43,873 nt of DNA, taken from contig CAKXIK010000023.1 of the NCBI GenBank assembly GCA_934875675.1, positions 1-43,873 on the forward strand, read 5' to 3'. Origin of the DNA: an uncultured bacterium. GTDB lineage: Bacteria; Bacillota; Clostridia; Oscillospirales; Acutalibacteraceae. The stretch's first letter is position 1. The number at the start of each line of letters is the position of its first letter. The notes beneath the pieces were generated by a model. The model saw only the letters and a list, made by a program, of their open reading frames with translations, searched no databases and was not told the DNA's origin. Shown here piece after piece: positions 8,152 through 15,649 of the stretch. A program made the position numbers and the translations under genes.

Positions 8152-8451
8152 CAGTTCAAGAATTGCGCGTTTCGGCTTTGCTCCAACAGATTTTGCAGAG
8201 AGCTTTCCGTTTTTTATCACGGCAAGTGTGGGAATGCTTGCAACCTGAAATGTTTGTGCCAGTTCCGGTTCTTCATCCACATTAATTTTGCAGATTCTAT
8301 ATTGCGTTTTTTCTGCTGCAATTTCATCCACGATGGGAGACATCATACGGCAAGGCCCGCACCAGTCTGCGAAGAAATCAATTAACACCGCTTTGTCGGA
8401 ATTGAGAACCACCGTTTGAAAATTTTCTTTTGTTAATTTGATGACTGACAT
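8140..8451 (-). CDS. trxA: Thioredoxin
   Basis: A 103-residue protein with the thioredoxin active site WCGPC in FFADWCGPCRMMSPIVDEI, the conserved cis-proline in SIPTLAVIKNG and normal family length. It reduces protein disulfides in the cytoplasm and here sits with a CoA-disulfide-reductase-like protein and a Crp/Fnr regulator. The start is set at ATG 8451, 9 nt after GAAAGGG, rather than the TTG 6 nt upstream. Its coding end overlaps the convergent Crp/Fnr gene end by 12 nt, leaving no room for a terminator. There may be several trx genes in the genome; this need not be the major one. Confidence 0.92.
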   Translation of the reverse strand: MSVIKLTKENFQTVVLNSDKAVLIDFFADWCGPCRMMSPIVDEIAAEKTQYRICKINVDEEPELAQTFQVASIPTLAVIKNGKLSAKSVGAKPKRAILELLES

Positions 8452-8665
8452 ATTCAATCACCCTTTCTATCAGGATGATCATAGTATACCGTGATTTTGC
8501 GGTGATTTCCGTGACTTACTCACGCTGTTTGTTCCGACCTTACCGGTACCGTGTACTGCCTGGGTGAAGCTACAGGCGAACGGAAGTGAAAGGGTGTGCT
8601 CTAAATTTGTAAAATGTTATGCAGAAATTGCGAAATTCATCATGTCTTAGTTAGGTTATTTGCTA

Positions 8666-8694
8666 TTGATAATTTATTAAAAATACGATATTCT
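8666..8694 (+). promoter_or_regulatory. Sigma-A promoter of the AraC-type gene
   Basis: TTGATA (8666-8671), 17-bp spacer, TATTCT (8689-8694). It implies a leader of about 120 nt before the ATG at 8821. The rest of 8458-8665 shows no gene. Confidence 0.6.
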
Positions 8695-8748
8695 ATTAAA
8701 AAAGTGTTAGAAGGATATTGTAGGACAGTTCGGTGAGGTGTCAGCACA

Positions 8749-8781
8749 ACTTGTCCCTGATAATCAGTGCGGGGGACAGGT
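8749..8781 (+). promoter_or_regulatory. Leader hairpin before the AraC-type gene
   Basis: A 9-bp stem (8749-8757 with 8773-8781, one G-U pair) with a 15-nt loop lies about 25 nt before the ribosome site of the AraC-type gene. Its role is unknown. Confidence 0.3.
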
Positions 8782-8820
8782 GCAAATGGAAACTAAAACC
8801 GTGGAAGGCAGGCGGAATAG

Positions 8821-9666
8821 ATGAATTCGCAGGGGTATTATCGCGTTCTGGATGGTACGGTCAACAATTGCAGCAACACGGAGTTGCCATTGGTGGTTAA
8901 CTGCACGGGGCAGTGCATGATGAACGTCCCGTTTGAAACCATTGATAAGCGCAATGATAATTATCTGTTGTATCTCTATTCCGGAGAGCTGACCGTTTGG
9001 ATTGAGGATAAGCAGGAGATATTGCATCCAGGTCAGGCAATTGTGTTTTTCAGCGGAAAACCGTACCGTTATAAAAGCAGCGGCAGTGAACCGATTTTAT
9101 ATTATTGGATTCATATCACCGGAACGGATGCGTACGCTCTGCTGCAGAAATGCCGGCTGGAGGATCATAAGCCGATGAGCATTGGTCTGAAGGAAGAGCT
9201 TGTGATTATGTTTCAACGCATTTTTTCCGAATTTATCCGTAGGGAAGAGTGTTTTGATCTTTGTGTGGGCGCATTAGCAACACAATTATGTGTTCTGTTT
9301 GGGCGTCTGTATGAAAAAAGTGAACACCGGGGCAATGAACGTACCGATCGACTTTCTGATTCTCTGAATTACATACACAGGAACTATTGTGACGAGATTT
9401 CCGTTGCTCAGATGGCAGAGATGGAGCACTTGAGTGAAAGTCAGTACCGGGCGGTGTTTCGAAAAGTGACGGGAATTTCGCCTCGGGGATATATTACGAT
9501 GCTGAGAATGCACCGCGCACGTGAGCTCATTGTACAGACAAGCCTCCCGTTCAATGAGATTGCGGAACAAATCGGTTATCGCGATCCGCTTTATTTCAGC
9601 CGCATTTTTCGTGAAAGCTGGGGAGTTTCTCCCCGGGAATACCGCCGAACACCGCAAGATCGTTAA
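8821..9666 (+). CDS. AraC family transcriptional regulator
   Basis: 281 residues. The N-terminal half is an AraC-type cupin sensor (LYLYSGELTVWIEDKQEILHPGQAIVFFSGKPYRY). The C-terminal 100 residues hold the two HTH motifs of AraC/XylS proteins: ISVAQMAEMEHLSESQYRAVFRKVTGISPRGYI and LPFNEIAEQIGYRDPLYFSRIFRESWGVSPREYR. Members of this layout usually sense a sugar or related ligand and activate catabolic genes. No obvious target lies beside it; the GH127 gene is 6.6 kb away, so a link is only a guess. A purine-rich GGCGGA precedes the ATG. Confidence 0.9.
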   Translation: MNSQGYYRVLDGTVNNCSNTELPLVVNCTGQCMMNVPFETIDKRNDNYLLYLYSGELTVWIEDKQEILHPGQAIVFFSGKPYRYKSSGSEPILYYWIHITGTDAYALLQKCRLEDHKPMSIGLKEELVIMFQRIFSEFIRREECFDLCVGALATQLCVLFGRLYEKSEHRGNERTDRLSDSLNYIHRNYCDEISVAQMAEMEHLSESQYRAVFRKVTGISPRGYITMLRMHRARELIVQTSLPFNEIAEQIGYRDPLYFSRIFRESWGVSPREYRRTPQDR

Positions 9667-9671
9667 TATGG

Positions 9672-9700
9672 TGGACAAACCTACCAATTTCTATTATAAT
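9672..9700 (+). promoter_or_regulatory. Sigma-A promoter of the CNNM/CorC gene
   Basis: TGGACA (9672-9677), 17-bp spacer, TATAAT (9695-9700), beginning just after the stop of the AraC-type gene. Confidence 0.7.
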
Positions 9701-9744
9701 CATAATAAATTTAACTTTAGACTGCAAGGGGATATTGATTTTTT

Positions 9745-10998
9745 ATGGACAGTCACAGTATAGGAACCATATTGGCAATGGTTGCGCTTGTCATCTTTTC
9801 TGCTTTTTTTTCTGCAACAGAAACGGCATTTTCCACACTTAACCGTGTGAGAATCAAAACAATGGCAGAAAACGGCGATTTCCGGGCGCAACGTGTACTG
9901 AGTCTTTCAGACCGGTATGATAATCTGCTTTCCACAATTTTAGTGGGAAACAACATTGTCAATATTGGACTGGCATCTATTGCGACAGTCTTTTTTGTGA
10001 ATTTGATCGGTTCCGAAGGCGCAACGGTTTCCACGGCAGTGATCACGGTAGTGGTATTAATTTTTGGAGAGATCTCGCCAAAGAGCCTTGCAAAGGAATC
10101 GCCGGAGCGGTTTGCAATGTTTGCTGCCCCAGTGTTACGTGTTCTGATGATATTGTTGACACCGGTTAATTTTTTGTTTGCACAGTGGAAAAAGTTTTTG
10201 AGCAGAGTGTTTGTACATCGCGACGACCGAAAAGTGACGGAAGATGAACTGCTTACCATTGTACAGGAGGCGGAAAACGAAGGTGGAATTAATGAGCAGG
10301 AGAGCGGTCTGATTCGTAATGCAATTACCTTTAATGACAGGGAAGCACGTGACGTCCTTGTGCCGCGTGTTGATTTAGAGGCCGTGGATCAAAAAGACAG
10401 CAAAGAAAAAATTGCACAGATGTTTGCAAAAACTAATTATTCCAGGCTGCCGGTCTATGAGGAAAGCATCGATCACATCAAGGGAATTTTGCTGGAAAAG
10501 GACTTCCACAACCGTGCCTATCAAACAGATGTGCCGGTAACCGCAATTTTGAAGCCGGCAGTGTTTGTTGGGGAAAGTATTAAGATTCGCAGTCTGCTCC
10601 AGCTTTTGCAGCAAAACAAGTCTCATATGGCGGTTGTGGCAGATGAATATGGCGGCACCGTGGGTATTGTTACGATGGAAGATATTTTGGAAGAATTGGT
10701 GGGCGAAATTTGGGACGAACATGATGAGGTTATTCAGGAAATTCAAAAGATAAGTGATGACTGCTATCACGTGCTTTGTACAGTAGGGTTGGATCGGCTG
10801 CTGGAATTTTTTGATGTTCACCAAGAGCCGGATGCAGCAACGGTTAATGGATGGGTGATGGAACAGCTTGGGAAAATTCCGGAGACGGGAGATAAATTTG
10901 CGTTTGACCGGCTTTTGGTCGCTGTTACACGTGTAGATGACCGACGCGCACAGGAACTTGAAATTACTCTTTTGCCCGAGGAAGAAACCGATGATTAA
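9745..10998 (+). CDS. CNNM/CorC-HlyC family membrane protein (hemolysin-like, UPF0053)
   Basis: 417 residues with the standard three-part layout. A DUF21/CNNM transmembrane domain spans about 1-140 (IFSAFFSATETAFSTLNRVR; STILVGNNIVNIGLASI; FGEISPKSLA). A pair of CBS domains spans about 195-320 (RDVLVPRVDLEAV; MAVVADEYGGTVGIVTMEDILEELVGEIWDEHDE). A C-terminal CorC/HlyC domain spans about 335-410. Family members are implicated in magnesium/cobalt homeostasis by efflux; older names refer to hemolysin without good support. It has its own promoter and terminator. AAGGGG lies about 14 nt before the ATG, a little far, but no better in-frame start exists. Confidence 0.9.
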   Translation: MDSHSIGTILAMVALVIFSAFFSATETAFSTLNRVRIKTMAENGDFRAQRVLSLSDRYDNLLSTILVGNNIVNIGLASIATVFFVNLIGSEGATVSTAVITVVVLIFGEISPKSLAKESPERFAMFAAPVLRVLMILLTPVNFLFAQWKKFLSRVFVHRDDRKVTEDELLTIVQEAENEGGINEQESGLIRNAITFNDREARDVLVPRVDLEAVDQKDSKEKIAQMFAKTNYSRLPVYEESIDHIKGILLEKDFHNRAYQTDVPVTAILKPAVFVGESIKIRSLLQLLQQNKSHMAVVADEYGGTVGIVTMEDILEELVGEIWDEHDEVIQEIQKISDDCYHVLCTVGLDRLLEFFDVHQEPDAATVNGWVMEQLGKIPETGDKFAFDRLLVAVTRVDDRRAQELEITLLPEEETDD

Positions 10999-11037
10999 GA
11001 TTTTTGCGTAATCTTGTTTCGTTCTTACGCGATTTAG

Positions 11038-11080
11038 AAAGGCATGAATGCGAGTTGGAAAATTGCATTCATGCCTTTTT
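11038..11080 (+). terminator. Rho-independent terminator of the CNNM/CorC gene
   Basis: A perfect 14-bp stem (11038-11051 with 11065-11078) ending in a T run, 40 nt after the stop codon. Confidence 0.88.
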
Positions 11081-11360
11081 GGCGTTAAGAATAATGTTTG
11101 GCGGCTTGTATGAATCCGACATGGTGGAGAAATACTTGCACTGCTCCGGAACAATTGCTCCAATTAGCCGTTAAGTGCGTAAAAACTATAAAGAAAACCC
11201 GGAAAACAGCACATTAAAATGAGGCTTTCCGAGTTTGCATTGGAAAATGGAAACGATAAAGATACCGGAGCCCATAGCAAACGACGCCGGTAAATCAAGT
11301 TTTTGAAATATGCATGTGTTAAAATGATATGACCCAACAAAAAAAGGAAGCCTCTCATAA

Positions 11361-11402
11361 GATATGGTATAATGAATTCACCACCAACCATTATACCATA
11401 TC
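11361..11402. repeat. 14-bp perfect inverted repeat GATATGGTATAATG
   Basis: Arms 11361-11374 and 11389-11402 are perfectly complementary with a 14-nt loop. There is no T tract, so it is not a normal terminator. Each arm contains a TATAAT-like core. It borders a possible transposase remnant and may be an element end. Confidence 0.5.
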
Positions 11403-11419
11403 AACGAGAAATTTCCCGT

Positions 11420-11560
11420 GAACCGTATAACACAGGAAACCCGGAAACGGCCAGCGGTTGTCAAACTCTCAATGAGAAAAGGAAAAAGTTATGCAAGCCG
11501 AATTATACGGTGTGAGTCTGTCGAGCGTAAAGCGGGGTATACCCGGAGTTTCGGTGGAAT
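11420..11560 (+). pseudogene. Possible remnant of a transposase N-terminal HTH
   Basis: Two overlapping frames give pieces that read together like the HTH start of a DDE transposase: VVKLSMRKGKSYA in one frame and ELYGVSLSSVKRG in the next, with a frame change near 11493. No full reading frame or catalytic DDE domain follows. The stretch 11081-11590 is otherwise without a convincing gene. The identification rests on short similarity from memory and is tentative. Confidence 0.3.
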
Positions 11561-11592
11561 GGTGTATATGTAGATCGTGTTCATCATGTTTG

Positions 11593-12098
11593 TTAAGAAT
11601 AACATTCATCTTTAATAATTGAATATCTCATTCTATCTTTTTTATCCCTTCCAAATTTTCTTAACCTTCCTTCGTAAGTAAATCCCGTGTTAATCATAGA
11701 TTGTTGTAATACTTCATCATTACACTGGCAATAAGCAAAGACGACAGATAGATTAAGCTTATTGAATCCATAATCTAATATCAGTTTATGAGCTTCTGTA
11801 ACATAGTCTACATGAGCATATTTGTCACAAATATGAACCTCGATTTCTCTGTAACCCTCATATCTACCTATGTCAACAAGCCCGACAACTCCAATAAGTT
11901 TACCTGTTTCTTTGAGAATGACAGGATACATTTCCTGATACTCTTTCCAAATTTTAATGCAATCCAGGCAATCATTTATCGTGTCAAATTGCAGATAAGA
12001 CATAAAATTATTTGATTTTTGTTTTATTTCAAACAAATCAGCTGCGTCATTTTCATCCCATTCTCTGACTAATAATCTTTTTGTTCAATAGTTTTCAT
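11593..12098 (-). pseudogene. GNAT acetyltransferase, frameshifted at its 5' end
   Basis: The body reads as a RimJ/RimL-type GNAT N-acetyltransferase (VILKETGKLIGVVGLVDIGRYEG; AHKLILDYGFNKLNLSVVFAYC; INTGFTYEGRLRKFGRDKKDRM). The intact frame has no ATG upstream. At 12098 an ATG with GGAGG (12109-12113) starts MKTIEQKDY and stops. If one A were restored in GAACAAAAAGA (about 12081) the frame would continue as MKTIETKRLLVREWDEND, the textbook start of this family. So a single-base deletion breaks the gene, unless it is a sequencing error. In the corrected frame the upstream HTH gene would also read straight through into it, making one HTH-GNAT protein. A downstream TTG could still give a truncated product of 147 residues. 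Confidence 0.7.
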
Positions 12099-12305
12099 AG
12101 TGATATTTCCTCCAACGTTGAGTAAGTAATCAACAGTTACATGAAAGTACTTGGCTAAAATTGGAAGCATAACGATATCTGGATAGGTTGTGCTTGTTTC
12201 CCATCTTGATATAGTTTGCATGCTAACGTTCAAACATTCTGCAAGATGATGCTGTGTTATGCCATTTTTTTGCCTTAAATTCTTAATGGTTGCTCCAATA
12301 TCCAT
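12069..12305 (-). CDS. XRE-family HTH protein (N-terminal part of a broken HTH-GNAT fusion)
   Basis: 78 residues with a Cro/C1-type HTH (IKNLRQKNGITQHHLAECLNVSMQTISRWETSTTYPDIVMLPILAKYF). GGAG lies 8 nt before the ATG at 12305, which is preferred to the GTG at 12314. After the HTH the frame runs through GGNITMKTIEQKDY and stops only because of the frameshift described for the adjoining acetyltransferase; the ATG of that gene is an in-frame codon here. It may still make a short DNA-binding protein. Base composition is AT-rich compared with flanking genes. Confidence 0.75.
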   Translation of the reverse strand: MDIGATIKNLRQKNGITQHHLAECLNVSMQTISRWETSTTYPDIVMLPILAKYFHVTVDYLLNVGGNITMKTIEQKDY

Positions 12306-12437
12306 GTTAATCACTCCTAATCCGATTATGTAACGTTACGACATTATTATAGATAAAAAATTTTTCAATTTCTACACCACAAACCAAGAATGGATTAAAC
12401 ATATATATCACACTTGTACTTTTGGGCATACAATACG

Positions 12438-12471
12438 AAAAAAACACAATGTGATAGATACACATTGTGTT
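12438..12471 (-). terminator. Rho-independent terminator, left-facing
   Basis: An 11-bp perfect stem AACACAATGTG (12443-12453 with 12461-12471) followed on the minus strand by a T run; it ends the transcript of the acetyltransferase gene at 12520-12915. Confidence 0.85.
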
Positions 12472-12519
12472 CATAACAGGTAGTTAGTATAGGTGCAGGG
12501 AACGGTCTTGTCCGATCCA

Positions 12520-12915
12520 TCAATCGCACTTATATGTTTCCATTTGTCCTGCTAACATCATATTAAAACCAAATTTCTTATAAAATTCTTTCAATCTTTC
12601 TTCAAACAATACAGATATTGCATATATATTTTTTTCTTTAAGATATGCAATTGTTTTATTCATTAATTCTGTTCCTATCCCTTTGTTTTGATACTTGGGA
12701 TTTACAATTAAATCTTGGATATATGCGTCTGTTACGCCATTACTTACAACATCGATATACCCGATTAACATATTACCATCATAGCAGGCTATGTGAAAAT
12801 ATGATGTCATCAATACGTTGTTATAACATTCCTTCATTCCGTTCCAACCAACCGAATTCCTTAATTCGACAATTTCATTTACAGATATTGGCTTGTTGAG
12901 CTCATAATTCATCAT
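12520..12915 (-). CDS. GNAT family N-acetyltransferase
   Basis: About 131 residues with the acetyl-CoA-binding motif A of GNAT proteins: AYIQDLIVNPKYQNKGIGTELMNKTIAYLKEK (pattern Q/R-x-x-G-x-G), followed by the C-terminal KEFYKKFGF. The acceptor is unknown; small stand-alone GNATs of this type modify amines, antibiotics or protein N-termini. The ATG at 12915 is 6 nt after GGAG; an in-frame GTG at 12927 is less likely. It is AT-rich and lies in the accessory patch, next to another acetyltransferase that is broken. Confidence 0.85.
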   Translation of the reverse strand: MMNYELNKPISVNEIVELRNSVGWNGMKECYNNVLMTSYFHIACYDGNMLIGYIDVVSNGVTDAYIQDLIVNPKYQNKGIGTELMNKTIAYLKEKNIYAISVLFEERLKEFYKKFGFNMMLAGQMETYKCD

Positions 12916-13045
12916 ATTTTTCTCCACAGGGAACGTGTTTGACCGTTTCCTACATTGAATACTCGTTTAGTTTTATATCAACAATTATAGTATATCATTT
13001 TGCGTAAATAATACAATACTACTATATCATTAAATTAATCTCAAT

Positions 13046-13096
13046 TGCTTTCAGAGCAAAGCCTGCAAAACTATTTGCGATTCATCCGCAAAGCGG
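13046..13096 (+). repeat. 51-bp direct repeat, copy 1
   Basis: Identical over 51 bp to 15192-15242. The unit contains two small inverted repeats (GCTTT/AAAGC and TTTGCG/CGCAAA). The two copies bracket 2.1 kb with the HIT and DeoR genes. Confidence 0.9.
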
Positions 13097-13369
13097 GAAA
13101 AGTCTGCTCTGCAGGCAGGCCAGGCAGGCTGGCTTTGCCGCACCTATTTTAGCGGAAAAGGGTGTGGTATCGAGCATGCTTTTTCCTGTGGGTGTTTGGA
13201 AAATAAGGGACTTCGTAGGCGTTTTGTGATGGAAGACCGAAATGCTTTTCCCATAGCCGACTGCAAACCGACCGCGGTTTCGTTCAATGACAGCTATCCA
13301 ACCTTTGTGCCCCGAAGCCTGCACCGGCTTGGGAGCTTTCCCTTGCGCAAGCTCGGGATAACTTACTAC

Positions 13370-13843
13370 TCATAATGTGAAATAAGAGTCCACTTTTTCT
13401 TTTAACATTTGAAAGATTAAATCTGTAGTACAATCTGAAATCAAGGATTGCTTCTTATTGTTATAGTGATGTGCAAACTCATCATCTTCATATTTGCGAC
13501 CATTTATGATGACCGGTTTCGCATATCTGGGACGCATATGGAAATGAAGATGTGGCGTTGGATAATCTGATTTATAAGAATCATTCATCAGACACGACCA
13601 ATTGAACATTGTTGCACCTAATTCACATTTCAACATATTTTCAAGAGAATTTACAACTACCTTCAGAGAAATCCACTGTTCTATATTCAAATTCGACAAA
13701 CTTTCACAATGCGTCTTGCAGACAACGATGCATCTGCCGATATAATCTTGTTTATCCGCAAGAAATACAATCCAATCTGAATTTTCATAAATAGTCCGTC
13801 TTTTATCTTGAACAGACAAATTGCAAAACGCACATTCTCTCAT
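13370..13843 (-). CDS. HIT-superfamily protein (histidine triad)
   Basis: 157 residues. The N-terminal CAFCNLSVQDKRRTIYENSDWIVFLA and the triad HLHFHMRPR (about 98-106) identify the histidine-triad superfamily of nucleotide hydrolases and transferases, which cleave adenylated or related nucleotides through a nucleophilic histidine. The spacing H-x-H-x-H is that of the triad, though the rest is divergent from HinT, and the natural substrate cannot be named. AAGGTG precedes the ATG. It is AT-rich and lies between the two 51-bp direct repeats, so it may have arrived with the accessory patch. Confidence 0.82.
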   Translation of the reverse strand: MRECAFCNLSVQDKRRTIYENSDWIVFLADKQDYIGRCIVVCKTHCESLSNLNIEQWISLKVVVNSLENMLKCELGATMFNWSCLMNDSYKSDYPTPHLHFHMRPRYAKPVIINGRKYEDDEFAHHYNNKKQSLISDCTTDLIFQMLKEKVDSYFTL

Positions 13844-13871
13844 TTATATTTACACCTTCTCATTATATAAA

Positions 13872-14032
13872 GCTGTGTAAAAACAAAACCTCAAAATTTA
13901 GTTTCACTACTTGAAATACAAAATAAAGTGTTTTATATGCTCACTGCTACAACAACCAAAATTATTAAAAATATAGATAGTCACACCCACTTTAAAAGTG
14001 ATTTAAAATCCAAAAGCCTGTTTTTACACAGC
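13872..14032. repeat. Possible MITE-like element with 14-bp terminal inverted repeats
   Basis: GCTGTGTAAAAACA (13872-13885) and its exact complement (14019-14032) bound a 161-nt AT-rich stretch between the HIT and DeoR genes. CTGTGTAAA-type ends recall IS256-group elements. No target duplication is evident and no transposase is inside. The gap 13844-14244 holds nothing else I can support. Confidence 0.4.
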
Positions 14033-14244
14033 CGGACAGATAATCTCTATCTATATTTTATCAGACAAATTTTATTATTACACCCGCTTTGCATCAAGTC
14101 AATTCTTCTTTTCTCTTTTATCTCGTATCTTTGTATCTGGAAAAAGTCGCTGAAAAACGAGAGAAGAGAGAAAAGCGAAAAGAGAAAGAGCACAAAATAA
14201 ATGCAATCAAGTAGAGATTATACGTGGTTGCTATAGAAAAACGG

Positions 14245-14295
14245 ATAACGAATATTAACGATTTTGTTGACAACCGTTAATATTCGTTATATAAT
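14245..14295 (+). promoter_or_regulatory. Consensus promoter embedded in a 16-bp palindromic operator (deoR-type gene)
   Basis: TTGACA (14267-14272), 17-bp spacer, TATAAT (14290-14295): exact consensus. A perfect 16-bp inverted repeat, ATAACGAATATTAACG (14245-14260) with its complement at 14275-14290, spans the -35 and fills the spacer. Occupancy would block RNA polymerase, so strong repression, probably by the encoded DeoR protein itself, is the natural reading. Confidence 0.85.
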
Positions 14296-14355
14296 GTGAA
14301 CAGATAAAGAAAAATCGACACTAACTTATCTAAATTTATTGAGGAAGGTGTAATT

Positions 14356-15159
14356 ATGTTTATTGAAGAAAGACATCAAGCTATTTTAGATTTACTTGCT
14401 AAAAATGGTAGCATATTAAATTCAGAAATACAAGAAAAATTTGATGTCAGTTATGATTCAGCAAAACGTGATTTAAGGATACTAGAAGAAAAAGGGTTAT
14501 TGAAAAGAACACATGGAGGAGCGATACCCATTAGACAAATTGGAAGTGGTGGTGAGTGCCATGATTTGTCGGCAAAAGAGAGGGTTCCTTATATTAAAGA
14601 TAATTACCTTGCAATTGCAAAAAAAGCTGTCTCTTTAATAAAAAACAAGGATGTTGTTTATTTTTGTCCAGCGAGTATTGGATATTTAATGACACAAAAT
14701 ATCCCAAATGATTTAGAATGTACAGTTGTTACCAATTCAATTTCTATAGCAGATGAATTAAGAACTAAGGAAAAAATAACTACAATTGTTACCGGAGGTG
14801 AAATAAGTGCAAATGGAAATTTTTATGATTCATTCACAATTGAAACACTAAACAGGTTTAGATTCGATAAATGTTTTATTACTTCTAGTGCCATTTCAGC
14901 AGATTTTGGGCTATCAATTCAGAAAACCAGAAATATTGGCTTGATAAATTCCGTAATTGCAAATTCTAAACAAGCTATTGGATTATATCCAACAGGAAAA
15001 ATAGGATTCAACTCTATTGTAAGTATATGTCCATCGTCATGTATAAACACACTTATTACAGATTGGGATGCTTCTGAAGAGGATTTAAAGAAGTTTGATG
15101 AACAAGGCATTGAGGTCATAGTAGTTGATAAACAGGAACAACCGTTAATGACAGAATAA
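14356..15159 (+). CDS. DeoR/GlpR family transcriptional regulator
   Basis: 267 residues. The N-terminal winged HTH (ERHQAILDLLAKNGSILNSEIQEKFDVSYDSAKRDLRILEEKGLLKRTHGGA) is diagnostic of DeoR. The remainder is the sugar-phosphate-isomerase-like effector domain (VVTNSISIADEL, TTIVTGGEISANGNFYDSFTIETL, DKCFITSSAISADFGLS). Such proteins sense sugar phosphates. No sugar gene accompanies it; only its own promoter with a large palindrome is visible, implying autoregulation and targets elsewhere or lost. GAGGAAGG precedes ATG. It is distinctly AT-rich and lies inside the 51-bp repeat pair. Confidence 0.9.
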   Translation: MFIEERHQAILDLLAKNGSILNSEIQEKFDVSYDSAKRDLRILEEKGLLKRTHGGAIPIRQIGSGGECHDLSAKERVPYIKDNYLAIAKKAVSLIKNKDVVYFCPASIGYLMTQNIPNDLECTVVTNSISIADELRTKEKITTIVTGGEISANGNFYDSFTIETLNRFRFDKCFITSSAISADFGLSIQKTRNIGLINSVIANSKQAIGLYPTGKIGFNSIVSICPSSCINTLITDWDASEEDLKKFDEQGIEVIVVDKQEQPLMTE

Positions 15160-15191
15160 CGGACCTCATTGTACCTTAGAAATTAAAGCTC

Positions 15192-15242
15192 TGCTTTCAG
15201 AGCAAAGCCTGCAAAACTATTTGCGATTCATCCGCAAAGCGG
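15192..15242 (+). repeat. 51-bp direct repeat, copy 2
   Basis: Exact copy of 13046-13096 in the same orientation, located 33 nt after the DeoR stop codon and about 105 nt before the 3' end of tRNA-Arg. Confidence 0.9.
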
Positions 15243-15304
15243 AATCAGTATCTATTACGGATAAGAAAAAGCTGCAGGGAATGAATAGTGAATAATACAA
15301 AGTA

Positions 15305-15343
15305 TAAGAAAAAAGCCGCAACTATTTGTTGCGACTTTTTTCT
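15305..15343 (-). terminator. Rho-independent terminator of tRNA-Arg
   Basis: On the minus strand a stem (GTCGCAAC with GTTGCGGC, one G-U pair) with flanking A/T pairs is followed by a T run, directly after the tRNA 3' end. The flanking A run also allows function on the plus strand. Confidence 0.8.
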
Positions 15344-15347
15344 TCTT

Positions 15348-15424
15348 TGGCCCACCCGGAGGGACTCGAACCCCCGCCCTTCAGAATCGGAATCTGCTAT
15401 TATATCCAACTTAACTACGGGTGG
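15348..15424 (-). tRNA. tRNA-Arg (CCG anticodon)
   Basis: A full cloverleaf on the minus strand: acceptor CCACCCG (from 15424) with CGGGTGG, discriminator G, encoded CCA at 15350-15348, T-loop TTCGAGT, and anticodon loop TTCCGAT giving CCG, which reads CGG arginine codons. The pair 27-43 is a G-A mismatch, the other stem pairs are sound. The accessory patch 11.1-15.3 kb lies on the 3' side of this tRNA, the usual side for island insertion, but no duplicated 3' end was found. Confidence 0.93.
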
Positions 15425-15649
15425 ATGTAAATCGTTTTTTGCGCTTAAAGCTTATATAGTATAGCACAGTTTCCAAAGCAAATCAACGTTTTTTCTTTTT
15501 TGGTGTTATTTTTTTAGCTGCAATTACCGGTTCAGGTTTGCCATCGGCAAATAAACCCGGTAAAATGCCAAATGTGTCAAAATCCTCGTGCAAAATACGA
15601 TGAAAGGTCGTATAATAAAAAATAAAATAGATCGCGAAAGGAGTTATGC

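Noticed and set aside
11164..11391. 75-codon frame on the minus strand
   Set aside because: Starts inside a palindrome, no recognisable domain; kept as intergenic.
13082..13324. 80-codon open frame on the minus strand ending inside the 51-bp repeat
   Set aside because: No ribosome site, no family resemblance, and its end is formed by repeat sequence; more likely non-coding.
13928..14200. 90-codon frame on the plus strand
   Set aside because: It crosses the 14-bp inverted repeat, is composed of AT-rich low-complexity sequence and has no ribosome site.
11090..15424. Genomic island integrated at tRNA-Arg
   Set aside because: The AT-rich patch is on the correct (3') side, but no duplicated tRNA end and no integrase were found, so a defined island with att sites cannot be claimed.
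15483..15593. Short minus-strand frame ending in a Lys-rich tail (GKPEPVIAAKKITPKKKKR)
   Set aside because: The sequence looks protein-like, but there is no ribosome site and the upstream part overlaps the phosphoesterase promoter; not enough support.
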